Assembly: GCF_001766675.1 (NCBI RefSeq)
Contig: NZ_MJLT01000006.1
Coordinates: 1-64,000 of the forward strand
Source of the DNA: Arthrobacter sp. SW1
GTDB lineage: Bacteria; Actinomycetota; Actinomycetes; Actinomycetales; Micrococcaceae
Length of the DNA: 64,000 nt
Reading direction: 5' to 3'
Within the stretch, counting starts at the first letter, position 1; each line of letters starts with the position of its first letter. The position numbers were made by a program, and so were the translations under genes. Below the pieces are notes generated by a model. That model was given only the letters and a program-made list of their open reading frames with translations, did no database searches and was not told the DNA's origin. This document shows, piece by piece, positions 44,851-57,021 of this stretch.

Positions 44851-45184
44851 CGGCCAGTTCCGGGGGACGCCGTCCGGCGAACCCCGCGACATCAGCGATC
44901 TGCCCCGCCGCGGGCGGGTCAGCTGCATCGGATTCATCGAATCGGTGACCTACCCGCCGGCCAGCGAACAGGCCCAGTTCTCCGCCATCGTGGTGGAGGA
45001 CATCAGCCACGGTGCGGCCGCTGCCGCACCGCCGCGCCTGCGCGTTGTCTGGCTTGGCCGCCGCCGGATGCCCGGACTCGAGCCCGGGTCCAAGCTGCGT
45101 TTCGAGGGCATGGTCACCGTCCGTGACGGCATGCCCACCATGTTCAACCCCCGCTACGAAATCCTCACCCGGCAGGAGCATTGA
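44843..45184 (+). CDS. Small OB-fold nucleic-acid-binding protein
   Basis: About 113 aa. A five-strand OB barrel pattern runs through GRVSCIGFIESVTYPP, FSAIVVEDISHG, RLRVVWLGRRRMPGLEPGSKLRFEG in parts and ends YEILTRQEH. The equivalent gene in mycobacteria, next to DUF3710 and DUF3159, carries the same domain. The start is uncertain. No ATG or GTG precedes the domain in frame; TTG at 44843, overlapping the previous gene by 8 bp, is the best choice. Its stop overlaps the DUF3159 start by one base (TGATG). Confidence 0.75.
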   Translation: MVDGQFRGTPSGEPRDISDLPRRGRVSCIGFIESVTYPPASEQAQFSAIVVEDISHGAAAAAPPRLRVVWLGRRRMPGLEPGSKLRFEGMVTVRDGMPTMFNPRYEILTRQEH

Positions 45185-45957
45185 TGACCGCGCCCCACGG
45201 AAACGAACCGGACGGCACGATCGAACCAGGCAACGGTTCCCCGCCGGCCAACGGCACCCCGCGTCCGGCCGAAACCGCGCCGGAGTCCGCGCCCGGGATT
45301 GCCGCGCTGGCGGCCGGCTATGCCGAAAAAGCGGGCCTGCAGCGCAACAAGCACGGCCACGTGGACATCCTCAAGTCCGCGGGTGGCGTCCAGGGTATTG
45401 CCGAGAGCATCCTGCCGGGCCTCGTGTTCCTCATTGCCTTCACCATCACGCGCGAGCTTCCGGTGTCCTTGATCGCGGCCCTCGCCGCGGCCGCCGTCTT
45501 CACGGTGGTCCGCCTGGTGCAGAAGCGTCCCCTGACGCAGGCACTCGCCGGAATTGCCGGCGTCGCGATTTCCGCGTGGCTGGCCAACACCACCGGCAAG
45601 GCGGAGGACTTCTACGTCCTGGGCTTCTACACGAATGCCGCCTATATCGCGGGCATGGCGTTGTCCGTGGTGCTCAAGTGGCCCATTACCGGCCTGCTGT
45701 TCGGCTTCGTGCGCAACGAAGGCATCGAATGGCGCAAGGATCCGGAGCGGCTGCGCGCCTACAGCATCGCCACCTGGGTGGTGGTCGGCGTGCTGGCGTT
45801 GCGGCTCGTCGTGCAGGTTCCGCTGTACCTGCAGGGCGAAGCGGGCCTGGCGGCGCTGGCGACCATGCGCCTGATCATGGGTGCGCCGCTGTACATCCTG
45901 GGCTTGTGGGTGGCCTGGCTGTTGAGCCGGCCCGCGGGGCGCGGACCGGCTGCCTGA
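45184..45957 (+). CDS. DUF3159 family integral membrane protein
   Basis: A 257-aa protein. A hydrophilic Pro-rich N-terminus (about 40 residues) leads to five or six membrane helices. The conserved DUF3159 features include GGVQGIAESILPGLVFLIAF and the polar segment VRNEGIEWRKDPERLRAYSIAT between helices. AGGAG lies 5 nt before the ATG. The role is unknown. The coupling with the OB-fold gene and the TrkA genes beyond suggests a membrane process conserved across Actinobacteria. Confidence 0.9.
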   Translation: MTAPHGNEPDGTIEPGNGSPPANGTPRPAETAPESAPGIAALAAGYAEKAGLQRNKHGHVDILKSAGGVQGIAESILPGLVFLIAFTITRELPVSLIAALAAAAVFTVVRLVQKRPLTQALAGIAGVAISAWLANTTGKAEDFYVLGFYTNAAYIAGMALSVVLKWPITGLLFGFVRNEGIEWRKDPERLRAYSIATWVVVGVLALRLVVQVPLYLQGEAGLAALATMRLIMGAPLYILGLWVAWLLSRPAGRGPAA

Positions 45958-45967
45958 ACATCACAAG

Positions 45968-46693
45968 CTAGCCGTCGAAGCCGTCGTCCTCTGCCTGCTC
46001 CGGCAGTTCTTCCTCGGCGGAACCGCTGCCGTGCGCTGAGGGGGACAGCAGGGCACGGAGCCCGTCCTCCGCGGCGATGGTGGTGACGAAGAACAGTTCG
46101 TCGCCGCCGTCGATCACATCATCCCGGCTTGGCGTGATGGGGGCGTGGTCGCGCAGGATCGCCACCAGGGTGGAGTCCTCCGGCCAGTCGATCGCGCCCA
46201 CCGTGCTGCCGATGATGTGCGAGTCGTGCGGCACCGTGAACTCGACAAGCGAGGACACGCCCGTCTGCAGGGTGAGCAGGCGCACCAGGTCGCCGATCTC
46301 CACTGCTTCCTCCACGAGCGCCGTCATCAGCTGCGGAGTGTTGACCGCGACGTCGACGCCCCAGGAGTCGTTGAACATCCAGTCGTTCTTGGGGTTGTTC
46401 ACCCGGCCCACCGTGCGGCCCACGCCGAATTCGGTCTTCGCCAGCAGGGACACCACCAGGTTGACCTTGTCATCACCGCTGGCGGACACCACGACGTCGG
46501 CCTCCTCCAGCTTCGCCTCCTGCAGCGTGCTCAGTTCACAGGCGTCGCCCACCAGCCAGCGCGCACCGCGCAGGCCGCTGCGTCCGATCACTTCGGGCTT
46601 GAGGTCGATCAGCAGGATTTCGTGCTTGTGTGCCAGCAGTTCACGGGCGATCGATGATCCCACGCTGCCTGCGCCGACGATGACGACTTTCAC
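45968..46693 (-). CDS. trkA: TrkA-family K+ uptake regulatory subunit (CeoC-like)
   Basis: A 241-aa cytosolic protein with an N-terminal RCK/TrkA-N domain (VVIVGAGSVGSSIA nucleotide loop, then DLKPEVI with the adenosine-binding acid) and a TrkA-C domain from about residue 140. It controls a K+ channel or transporter by binding NAD(H). The GTG start has AAGGAG 5 nt upstream and overlaps the previous gene stop in GTGA. The pair matches mycobacterial ceoB/ceoC. The acidic C-terminal tail is unremarkable. Confidence 0.93.
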   Translation of the reverse strand: MKVVIVGAGSVGSSIARELLAHKHEILLIDLKPEVIGRSGLRGARWLVGDACELSTLQEAKLEEADVVVSASGDDKVNLVVSLLAKTEFGVGRTVGRVNNPKNDWMFNDSWGVDVAVNTPQLMTALVEEAVEIGDLVRLLTLQTGVSSLVEFTVPHDSHIIGSTVGAIDWPEDSTLVAILRDHAPITPSRDDVIDGGDELFFVTTIAAEDGLRALLSPSAHGSGSAEEELPEQAEDDGFDG

Positions 46694-47364
46694 TCGGACT
46701 CCTTCGCGGGAACACTGGCCAGGATGCGCTGCACTTCGCTGCTGCGGCTTGTCTCCAGCATCACGTGTACGGTGTCGCCCTCCTGGTAGGAAGTGCCATG
46801 CCCGGGCAGGATGCCTTCGCCGAAGCGGGTGAGGAAGGCCACGCGGGTGCCGGAGGCGGCTTCGATGGCATCGATGGAATGGCCGATCCACTTGTCGTGC
46901 AGATCCACCTCGGCCAGGACCAGCCGTCCGGAGGGTTCGCGGTAGTCGCCGGCGAGGTGCTGTTCGGGCAGGATCCGGCGGAGCACCTGGTCGGCGCTCC
47001 AACGCACCGCCGCCACCGTGGGGATGCCCAGGCGCTGGTAGATTTCGGCGCGGCCGGGATCGTAGATCCGGGCAACGACGTGCGGGACGTGGAAGTTCTC
47101 ACGGGCCACGCGGGTGGCCAGGATGTTCGAATTGTCGCCGCTGGAGACGGCGGCGAACGCGTAGGCCTCATCGCAGCCGGCCTGTTTCAGGGTGTCCCGG
47201 TCGAAGCCGACGCCGGTGACCTTCCGGCCGGTGAAACCGCTGCGGAGCCGGCGGAACGCGCGGTCGTCCTGGTCGATGATGGCCACCGAGTGGCCGGAGT
47301 CCTCCAGGGTGTGCGCCAGCGTGGCGCCGACCCTTCCGCAACCCATGATCACGAAGTGAGCCAC
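46690..47364 (-). CDS. trkA: TrkA-family K+ uptake regulatory subunit (CeoB-like)
   Basis: The first gene of the pair, 224 aa. MGCGRVGATLA is the nucleotide-binding loop, IIDQDDRAF holds the ribose-binding acid, and a TrkA-C domain covers the last 80 residues (DTVHVMLETSRS). The GTG at 47364 follows AAGGAGA at a normal distance; sequence upstream is non-coding. It is divergent from the APC permease. The two half-size proteins presumably form the mixed regulatory ring of a K+ transporter encoded elsewhere. Confidence 0.93.
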   Translation of the reverse strand: MAHFVIMGCGRVGATLAHTLEDSGHSVAIIDQDDRAFRRLRSGFTGRKVTGVGFDRDTLKQAGCDEAYAFAAVSSGDNSNILATRVARENFHVPHVVARIYDPGRAEIYQRLGIPTVAAVRWSADQVLRRILPEQHLAGDYREPSGRLVLAEVDLHDKWIGHSIDAIEAASGTRVAFLTRFGEGILPGHGTSYQEGDTVHVMLETSRSSEVQRILASVPAKESE

Positions 47365-47429
47365 GGTCTCTCCTTCTAAACTTGTGCTTGTCGCTGCGTA
47401 AGACTCTACCGGGGGCAATGTCGCTTGCC

Positions 47430-47458
47430 ATGACATCGCCTGTGAATACGAGTAACGT
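47430..47458 (+). promoter_or_regulatory. Sigma-70 promoter of the APC permease gene, leaderless
   Basis: ATGACA (-35, 47430-47435), a 17-bp spacer and TAACGT (-10, 47453-47458) lie 6 nt before the GTG start. This is the best-formed promoter of its kind in the window. Confidence 0.7.
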
Positions 47459-47464
47459 GGCCGG

Positions 47465-49441
47465 GTGCTGACTATTTTCAACGCGGTCAAACGGGTGCTG
47501 GTGGGGCGGCCCTTCCGGAATGACAGCTTGTCCCACACCCTGCTGCCGAAGCGCATCGCACTGCCGGTCTTCGCCTCGGACGCACTGTCCTCGGTGGCCT
47601 ACGCGCCGGACGAAATCCTCCTCACCCTCGCCTTGGCCGGCGTGAGCGCCGTGGCGTTCTCCCCGTGGGTGGGCCTCGCCGTCATGGTGGTCTTGCTCAC
47701 GGTGGTGGCCTCCTACCGGCAGAATGTCCACGCCTACCCGTCGGGCGGCGGCGACTACGAGATCGCCAGCGTCAACCTCGGCAAGCAGGCCGGACTCACC
47801 GTCGCCTCCGCGTTGCTCGTGGACTATGTGCTCACCGTCGCCGTGTCGATGTCCTCGGCCGCCACCTACCTGACCACGGCGGTGCCCGCCCTGCACGGGC
47901 AACAGGCCCTCATTGCCACTGTCGGCGTCGTGGTCCTGGCGCTCGTCAACCTGCGCGGCATCAAGGAAGCCGGCACCATCTTCGCGATCCCCAGCTACAT
48001 CTTCATGGCCTCCATCCTCGGCATGACCGCTGTCGGCATCTTCCAGGCCGCCACCGGGCAGTTGGGGGAGGCTCCGTCCGCGGAGTTCACGATTGTTCCT
48101 GCCCATGGATTCGACGAGGGCCTGGTGGGCCTGGCCGGGGCGTTCCTGCTGCTGCGGGCCTTCTCCTCCGGCGCCGCGGCCCTGACCGGTGTCGAAGCCA
48201 TCAGCAACGGCGTGCCCAACTTCAAGAAGCCCAAGAGCAAGAACGCTGCCACCACCCTGCTGCTGCTCGGGGTGATCGCGTCCTCCATGCTTGCGGGCAT
48301 CATCTACCTGGCCAACGCCACCAAGGTGCACATCGTGCTGGACCCGGCCACGGAGTTCCTGCTGAACGGGCAGCCGCTGCCGGATGACTACATCCAGAAC
48401 CCGGCCATCAGCCAGATCGCGCAGACGATCTTCGGCTTGGGCTCCATCCCGTTCTACATCGTGGTGGCGGCCACCGGCACCATCCTTGTTTTCGCCGCCA
48501 ACACGGCCTTCAACGGCTTCCCCGTGCTGGGCTCCATCCTGGCCCAGGACGGCTACCTTCCGCGCCAGCTCCGCACGCGCGGCGACCGCCTGGCCTACAG
48601 CAACGGCGTCCTGGCCCTCGCCGCCGGTGCGCTGGTACTGATCCTGGCGTTCAATGCGGACGTCACCAAGCTGATCCAGCTCTATATCGTGGGCGTGTTC
48701 ATCTCCTTCACAGCCAGCCAGCTGGGCATGATCCGGCACTGGGGACGCGAGCTCAAGCTCGCCAAGGACAAGGCCGTGCGCCTGCGGATCCTCAAGTCGC
48801 GCACCATCAACATGGTGGGCTTCGGCATGACCGCCCTGGTGCTGACCATCGTGCTCATCACCAAGTTCGAACAGGGCGCCTGGATCGCGTTGCTGGCCAT
48901 GTTCGTGCTGTACCTGATCATGTGGAGCATCCGTGCACACTACGACAACGTGGCCAAGGAGCTGGCCGTGGACGAGGATTCTTCGCCCCGAGCCCTGCCC
49001 ACCAGGGTCCACGCGATCCTGCTTGTGTCCCACGTGCGCAAGCCGGTGCTGCGGGCCCTGGCGTACGCGCGGGCGTCCCGGCCGTCCCGGCTGGATGCCA
49101 TCATCGTGGACATCGACTCCGAGGAAACCGCGCGCACCGTGGCCGACTGGGACAAGCTGGACATCCCGGTGCCGCTGACTGTCCTGGCCAGCCCGTACCG
49201 TGAGACCGTGACGCCCATCCTGTCCTACGTGAAGAACATGCGCCGCGATTCCCCGCGGGACCTGATCGTGGTCTACATTCCGGAGTACGTGGTGGGCAAA
49301 TGGTGGGAGCAACTGGTGCACAACCAGACCGCCCTGCGCATCAAGGCACGGCTCCACTTTGAACCCGGCGTCATGGTGGCCAGCGTGCCATGGCAGCTCA
49401 AATCCTCCGAAGAAGCAAAGGCACTGCAGGACACCCTATGA
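47465..49441 (+). CDS. APC-family permease
   Basis: A 658-aa transporter. Twelve helices of the APC superfamily fold (NSLSHTLLPKR-like start, then FASDALSSVAYAPDEIL and YPSGGGDYEIA) are followed by about 150 residues of cytosolic C-terminal domain that resembles a universal-stress-like fold (HAILLVSHVRKPVLRALAYAR). The SSVAYAPDEIL and GGDYEIA segments resemble the KUP/KimA-like or amino-acid/polyamine branch, so K+ transport is as likely as amino acids. Adjacent trkA genes would suit that. The GTG start is set by a -10 box 6 nt upstream. Its stop overlaps the next start in ATGA. Confidence 0.88.
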   Translation: MLTIFNAVKRVLVGRPFRNDSLSHTLLPKRIALPVFASDALSSVAYAPDEILLTLALAGVSAVAFSPWVGLAVMVVLLTVVASYRQNVHAYPSGGGDYEIASVNLGKQAGLTVASALLVDYVLTVAVSMSSAATYLTTAVPALHGQQALIATVGVVVLALVNLRGIKEAGTIFAIPSYIFMASILGMTAVGIFQAATGQLGEAPSAEFTIVPAHGFDEGLVGLAGAFLLLRAFSSGAAALTGVEAISNGVPNFKKPKSKNAATTLLLLGVIASSMLAGIIYLANATKVHIVLDPATEFLLNGQPLPDDYIQNPAISQIAQTIFGLGSIPFYIVVAATGTILVFAANTAFNGFPVLGSILAQDGYLPRQLRTRGDRLAYSNGVLALAAGALVLILAFNADVTKLIQLYIVGVFISFTASQLGMIRHWGRELKLAKDKAVRLRILKSRTINMVGFGMTALVLTIVLITKFEQGAWIALLAMFVLYLIMWSIRAHYDNVAKELAVDEDSSPRALPTRVHAILLVSHVRKPVLRALAYARASRPSRLDAIIVDIDSEETARTVADWDKLDIPVPLTVLASPYRETVTPILSYVKNMRRDSPRDLIVVYIPEYVVGKWWEQLVHNQTALRIKARLHFEPGVMVASVPWQLKSSEEAKALQDTL

Positions 49442-50808
49442 CGCATCACCAGCTTTCCCGTCCCCGCCCGCATTCCAGCGCGGACGAGGCGCCCCGCGAA
49501 CTGGTGCTCGACGTCGGGCCGGTCGCCCACGGCGGGCATTTCGTGGCCCGCCACGAGGGCCGGGTCATCTTCGTCCGGCACGGCATCCCGGGGGAGAAAG
49601 TCAGGGTCCGCCTCACCGACGCAGGCGACGACTCCCGCTTCTGGCGCGCCGACGTCGTCGAGGTCCTGGAAGCGTCCGCGGACCGGCGGCCGCACTTCTG
49701 GCAGCAGGCGGATTCGCCGGCGGCCTGGCGCAAGGGCGGACCGCCCGTGGGCGGCGCCGAGTTCGGGCACATCAGCCTGCAGCGGCAGCGGCAGCTGAAG
49801 TCCGAGGTGCTGGCTGAACAGCTCAAGCGGCTCGCCGGCGTCGAGCTTGCCGTGGAGGTGGAGCCGGCCGGCCCTGGTGATCGCGACGGCGGCGGGCTGG
49901 CTTGGCGCACCCGCGCCGGTTTCGCTGTTACTCCGGAAGGCCGCCTGGGCATGCATGCCCACCGCTCCGACGTGGTAGTTCCGGTCCGGGAGATGCCCCT
50001 TGCCGTTCCGGCGATCAATGAGTTGAAGCTCTGGGACATCGACTTGCACGGAATTGTCCGGATCGAGGTCGCGGCCCCGGCCAACGGTTCACGTCCCCTG
50101 GTGCTGCTCGCCTTGGAGGAGGACGCCGATCCGAAGCGGCTCGGAAAGGTGCTCGCCCGGCTCCCGCATGAGGTCTCCGTGGCACGCTTCGATCCTGCGA
50201 AGGGCGATGTGCTTCAGCTGCGCGGACGCACCTGGGTCCAGGAATCCGCGGCCGGGCACGAATACCGGGTCACCGGCGAGGGCTTCTGGCAGATCCACAA
50301 GGACGCCCCGGACACGCTGGTGGGTGCCGTCAGCGCCTTCCTGCACGACGGCGGCTACCTCCTTCCGGGCTCGACGGTCGCCGACCTGTACGCCGGAGCG
50401 GGGCTGTTTACCGCGCCGCTGGCCGACGCCGTCGGCGTCACCGGATCGGTGCTGTCCGTGGAAGGCTCGCCGGGCACCAGCCGCGACGCGCGGAAGAACC
50501 TGCACGGCGAAGGACACGTGGAAATCGTGCAGGGCAGGGTGGAGCGGGTGCTGCGGAACCGGCCGCGCCGCTTCGACTCGCTCGTCATCGACCCGCCGCG
50601 CGCCGGCGCCGGCAAGGCTGTGGTGAAGCAACTCATGGATTCGGGACCGCGCGCCATTGCGTACGTCTCCTGCGATCCGGCGTCGTTCGCCCGGGACCTC
50701 GGCTACTTCCGCGCCGGCGGCTGGAAGCTCGGGGGACTGCGGGCCTTCGACCTGTACCCGCACACCCACCACCTGGAAACCGTGGCATTGCTGGTGCCGG
50801 ACGCGTAG
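49438..50808 (+). CDS. TRAM-domain class I SAM-dependent RNA methyltransferase (TrmA/RlmD-like)
   Basis: A 456-aa m5U-type RNA methyltransferase. An N-terminal TRAM domain (about 20-75, HGGHFVARHEGRVIFV) precedes the SAM-binding loop DLYAGAGLFTAPLA, the active-site motif DPPRAGAGK, nucleophile Cys412 in YVSCDPA, and the base Glu in THHLETVALL. The Cys cluster for [4Fe-4S] found in E. coli RlmD is absent from the N-terminal part. Target could be 23S rRNA or tRNA. CAGGA lies before the ATG, which overlaps the permease stop. The same gene pair is adjacent in mycobacteria. Confidence 0.92.
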   Translation: MTHHQLSRPRPHSSADEAPRELVLDVGPVAHGGHFVARHEGRVIFVRHGIPGEKVRVRLTDAGDDSRFWRADVVEVLEASADRRPHFWQQADSPAAWRKGGPPVGGAEFGHISLQRQRQLKSEVLAEQLKRLAGVELAVEVEPAGPGDRDGGGLAWRTRAGFAVTPEGRLGMHAHRSDVVVPVREMPLAVPAINELKLWDIDLHGIVRIEVAAPANGSRPLVLLALEEDADPKRLGKVLARLPHEVSVARFDPAKGDVLQLRGRTWVQESAAGHEYRVTGEGFWQIHKDAPDTLVGAVSAFLHDGGYLLPGSTVADLYAGAGLFTAPLADAVGVTGSVLSVEGSPGTSRDARKNLHGEGHVEIVQGRVERVLRNRPRRFDSLVIDPPRAGAGKAVVKQLMDSGPRAIAYVSCDPASFARDLGYFRAGGWKLGGLRAFDLYPHTHHLETVALLVPDA

Positions 50809-50884
50809 GCGACATTACGATGGGGCCATAGTCGTCCCATGTCGCGTCCTTGGCCATGGCAGGCCTCGATGCCCGGCGCTTGAA

Positions 50885-50903
50885 TTAGGTTTGCCTAACT
50901 AGA
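50885..50903. promoter_or_regulatory. DtxR/IdeR-type iron box upstream of acnA
   Basis: The 19 bases starting at 50885 match the DtxR/IdeR consensus TTAGGTTAGSCTAACCTAA at 15 positions, including all of TTAGGTT and GCCTAAC. A TTGAAT hexamer (50880-50885) abuts it as a possible -35. Bound repressor would cover the promoter. acnA starts 52 nt downstream. Confidence 0.65.
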
Positions 50904-50955
50904 TAGCGCTGACCCGCGCGACAAAGATGAAAGCTGTTGCGAGAGGAGTCCTGCC

Positions 50956-53766
<2,811 letters not shown>

Positions 53767-53780
53767 CAGGCAGAAGCACG

Positions 53781-53828
53781 ACGACGGCGGCCCCGGCTGG
53801 TCATCTGACCGGCCGGGGCCGCCGTCGT
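53781..53828 (+). terminator. Terminator of acnA
   Basis: A 17-bp perfect outer stem plus a 5-bp inner stem lie 14 nt after the acnA stop. The outer arm ACGACGGCGGCC is the same as in the sucB terminator. Confidence 0.8.
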
Positions 53829-53875
53829 CCGCGTTGTAAAGTTAACAGGCACGTCAATCACCTAAGGAGGGGCCG

Positions 53876-55849
53876 TTGGGACTCTTGGAGACAATCCGGA
53901 CTCCGCAGGACCTGGCCACGCTGGGCAGCACCGAACTCGAACAGCTCGCGGGGGAGATCAGGTCCTTCCTGATCACCAACGTCGCCCAGACCGGCGGCCA
54001 CCTCGGCCCCAACCTCGGCGTGGTGGAACTGACCATGGCGATCCACCGGATCTTCGAGTCCCCGCGTGACAGCATCGTCTTCGACACCGGGCACCAGTCC
54101 TACGTGCACAAGCTCCTCACCGGACGCCAGGACTTCAGCACGCTCCGCCAGCAGGGCGGCCTGTCCGGCTACCCGGACCGCGGTGAATCCGAGCACGACA
54201 TCGTTGAGAGCTCGCACGCGTCCTCCTCGCTGTCCTGGGCGGACGGCATCTCCCGCGCCCGCCAGCTGACCGGAGACGGCGACCGCTACGTCGTGGCCGT
54301 CGTCGGCGACGGCGCGCTGACCGGCGGCATGGCCTGGGAAGCCATCAACAACATCGCCGCGGACAAGCGCCGCCGCGTGGTGATCGTGGTCAACGACAAC
54401 GGCCGGTCCTACGCCCCCACCGTGGGCGGCCTGGCCGACTATCTGGCGTCCCTGCGCCCCACCATCGACTCCTTCCGCGCCGCACCCGCCTATGAAGGTG
54501 CGCTGGAATGGTGGAAGAAGCGCCTGCAGAACGGCGGCCCGCTGGGCCAGTTCACGTACAAGAGCCTGCACGCCATGAAGAAGGGCGTGAAGGACTGGTG
54601 GGCGCCGCAGGGCATGTTCGAAGACCTCGGCATGAAGTACATCGGCCCGGTGGACGGACACAACCTCCAGGCCCTCGAGAACGCTCTGACCACGGCCCGC
54701 AACTATGGCGGGCCGGTGATCGTGCACGCCATGACGGAGAAGGGCCACGGCTACGCGCCGGCCCGGGCCAATGAGGACGACCAGTTCCACGCCGTCGGCG
54801 TCATCGACCCCGAAACGGGCGAGCCCACGGCCGCAGCCGGAGCCCAGTCCTGGACGTCCGTGTTCGCCGAGGAAATCGCGGACATCGCGGACGAACGCGA
54901 AGACATCGTCGGGATCACCGGCGCCATGCTCATTCCGGTGGGCCTGCACAAGTTTGCCGCCCGGCACCCGGAGCGCGTGTTCGACGTCGGAATCGCCGAA
55001 CAGCACGCCCTCACCTCCGCGGCGGGCATGGCGTTCGGCGGCCTCCACCCGGTGGTCGCCGTCTACGCGACCTTCCTCAACCGCGCCTTCGACCAGCTCC
55101 TCATGGACGTGGCCCTGCACAAGGCCGGGGTCACCGTGGTCCTGGACCGGGCCGGCGTCACCGGCCCGGACGGCGCGAGCCACCACGGCATGTGGGACAT
55201 GGCGATGGTGCAGATCGTGCCCGGGCTGCACCTGGCCGCACCGCGCGATGCCACCCGCCTGCGCGAAGAACTGCGCGAGGCCGTGGCCATCGACGACGCC
55301 CCGAGCGTGGTGCGATTCTCCCGCGGCAGCGTGGGCAACGAGGTCGAGGCCATTGAACGCCTGGCGGACGGCGTGGATGTGCTGGCCCGACGCCCCGAAG
55401 GTTCCACCGAAAACGACGTGCTGATCGTGAGCGTCGGCGCCATGTCCGAGCTCGCCCTCGACGTCGCCGCACGCCTGGGCGACCAAGGCATCAGTTCCAC
55501 GGTGGTGGACCCCCGCTGGGTGCTGCCCGTGCGGAAGTCCATCATCGCCCTCGCGGCCCGGCACCGCCTGGTGATCTGCATCGAGGACGGCGTGCGCGCA
55601 GGCGGCGTCGGCTCCCGGATCCGCCAGGAAATGCGCGCGGCCGGCGTGGACACCGCACTGAACGAGGTAGGCCTGCCCGTCGAGTTCCTGGCGCACGGCA
55701 CCCGCAGCCAGGTGTTGGAACGCGTAGGCCTGACGGCCCGCCAGATCACCCACGACGTCGTGGCCCAGGTGCTCGGCACGAAGGTCCCGTTCGCGCGGCC
55801 GCTTCCGGGCCAGGAACATCCGAGCACCGGCAGCATTCCCACCCTGTGA
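53876..55849 (+). CDS. dxs: 1-deoxy-D-xylulose-5-phosphate synthase
   Basis: The first, rate-limiting enzyme of the MEP isoprenoid pathway, 657 aa. The thiamine-diphosphate motif [16 protein letters not shown], the conserved [20 protein letters not shown] segment and [19 protein letters not shown] are clear. The start is TTG at 53876, supported by AAGGAGG 5 nt upstream; family members begin at this point ([12 protein letters not shown]). Its stop overlaps the next start in TGATG, so it leads a three- or four-gene unit. No thiamine riboswitch is seen in the 109-nt upstream region. Confidence 0.97.
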   Translation: MGLLETIRTPQDLATLGSTELEQLAGEIRSFLITNVAQTGGHLGPNLGVVELTMAIHRIFESPRDSIVFDTGHQSYVHKLLTGRQDFSTLRQQGGLSGYPDRGESEHDIVESSHASSSLSWADGISRARQLTGDGDRYVVAVVGDGALTGGMAWEAINNIAADKRRRVVIVVNDNGRSYAPTVGGLADYLASLRPTIDSFRAAPAYEGALEWWKKRLQNGGPLGQFTYKSLHAMKKGVKDWWAPQGMFEDLGMKYIGPVDGHNLQALENALTTARNYGGPVIVHAMTEKGHGYAPARANEDDQFHAVGVIDPETGEPTAAAGAQSWTSVFAEEIADIADEREDIVGITGAMLIPVGLHKFAARHPERVFDVGIAEQHALTSAAGMAFGGLHPVVAVYATFLNRAFDQLLMDVALHKAGVTVVLDRAGVTGPDGASHHGMWDMAMVQIVPGLHLAAPRDATRLREELREAVAIDDAPSVVRFSRGSVGNEVEAIERLADGVDVLARRPEGSTENDVLIVSVGAMSELALDVAARLGDQGISSTVVDPRWVLPVRKSIIALAARHRLVICIEDGVRAGGVGSRIRQEMRAAGVDTALNEVGLPVEFLAHGTRSQVLERVGLTARQITHDVVAQVLGTKVPFARPLPGQEHPSTGSIPTL

Positions 55850-56430
55850 TGGCCGCCAACGTTCAGGGTGATCGGGCTCCCGAAGGCCTCCAGCCCGGCG
55901 ACCTGGTGGTGGCCCGCAACCGCAAATGGGACGGCACTGCGCATTGGGTGGTGCCGGGCCGCTACCTCGGCGAAGACATCCATGGCTGGTGGATCTTCCA
56001 GGGCCGGAACGAGTTCTGTTCCCGCCCCGGCGCGGCCTTCTACACCGCGTCCGACGCCGTGCTGCTGATCCCGCGCAGCGGCGACTGGGTGGCCACCTTC
56101 TACGACGACAGCTACCCGGGCGATTTCCGGATCTACATCGACCTGGCCCTTGACCACGGCTGGAACTACCTGCGCGAAGGCGTGGCCGAGTTTCACATGG
56201 TCGACATGGACCTGGACGTCATCCGTTCCACGACGCGCGGTGTGTTCATCGACGACGAAGACGAGTTCGAGGAACACCGGGCGGCCATGGCCTACCCGGA
56301 CCACGTGGTGTCCGGGATCCGCGCGGAAGCGGAGCGCCTGCGCCGGGCCGTACTCACACAACAGGAACCATTCGACGGAACGGGACCGGCCGGCACATGT
56401 GCGGCATGGTTCGGAAAAGGACGGGCATGA
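55849..56430 (+). CDS. DUF402 family protein
   Basis: A 193-aa protein of the DUF402 (FomD/nucleoside-diphosphatase-like) family. Conserved acidic motifs in two metal sites appear: YIDLALDHGWNYLREGVAEF, VDMDLDVI and FIDDEDEFEEHR. Some members hydrolyse nucleoside di/triphosphates or CMP esters, so a phosphohydrolase role is likely. The ATG overlaps the dxs stop by one base, and its own stop overlaps the next start (ATGA). The cotranscription with dxs hints at a nucleotide by-product in the MEP pathway, which is speculation. Confidence 0.85.
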   Translation: MAANVQGDRAPEGLQPGDLVVARNRKWDGTAHWVVPGRYLGEDIHGWWIFQGRNEFCSRPGAAFYTASDAVLLIPRSGDWVATFYDDSYPGDFRIYIDLALDHGWNYLREGVAEFHMVDMDLDVIRSTTRGVFIDDEDEFEEHRAAMAYPDHVVSGIRAEAERLRRAVLTQQEPFDGTGPAGTCAAWFGKGRA

Positions 56431-56987
56431 GCGGGATCATCCGCAGCTACAAGCGCGACGACGACGGCGTACTGCTGTTCCGCGAGGCGTGGTACGACGA
56501 GGACTACGGCCAATTCGTCATCAACCACGGCACCGTGGGCCACCAGAGCAGCACCGACGCCACCGACGTCGAGGACGAGGACTCCGCTGAGGGGCTGCTG
56601 GCGGCCTTCGCCGCGCAGTGCGAGGAAGACGGCTATGCCGAGCTTCCCGAGAACGAGCAGTTCCATGTGGTGGCCCAGTTTGCGCTGAAGAGCAAGGACG
56701 GCACCGAGCGGGACCGGTACCTGGAACGCAAGGCAAGCGCGGCCCTGCGCAGCGCCTTGGCCTGGCGGGGCCTGGGGACGGTGGAACGCTCCGAAATCGG
56801 CAACTCGCGGCTGAACATCTTCTGCCTCTGCCCGGACGTGAACAAAGCCGTCAACGCCATCAAGGTCTGCATCCGCGGCGAAGACCTGGACTTCACCAAG
56901 CTCAGCATCGCCGCCGCGCCGTACAGCGATCCCACGGCATTCAAGGTCAAGCACTCGCCCAAAAACGCCACGGGCTTTACCCTCTAA
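56427..56987 (+). CDS. Uncharacterised protein, translationally coupled to DUF402
   Basis: A 186-aa protein I do not recognise. It has no signal peptide, membrane segment or catalytic motif. It is charged and mixed alpha/beta: a first part with REAWYDEDYGQFVINHGTVGHQ, a middle helical part (QFHVVAQFALKSKDGTERDRYLERK), and a C-terminal part with two Cys (IFCLCPDVN). The ATG at 56427 overlaps the DUF402 stop by 4 bp, and AAAAGGA lies upstream. Its coding bias matches the neighbours, so it is a real gene. The GTG-start HhH gene follows within 34 nt. Confidence 0.7.
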   Translation: MSGIIRSYKRDDDGVLLFREAWYDEDYGQFVINHGTVGHQSSTDATDVEDEDSAEGLLAAFAAQCEEDGYAELPENEQFHVVAQFALKSKDGTERDRYLERKASAALRSALAWRGLGTVERSEIGNSRLNIFCLCPDVNKAVNAIKVCIRGEDLDFTKLSIAAAPYSDPTAFKVKHSPKNATGFTL

Positions 56988-57021
56988 GGAACACGAGCAC
57001 CCGCGTGGAAAGGGAAACCTG

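Noticed and set aside
50885..50903. Reading the box as a Zur or other palindromic operator
   Set aside because: TTAGGTT and GCCTAAC match the DtxR/IdeR pattern better than Zur, so I kept the iron assignment with moderate confidence.
53767..53875. Thiamine riboswitch or other riboswitch before dxs
   Set aside because: The gap holds the acnA terminator and a ribosome binding site only. No conserved riboswitch motif can be seen.
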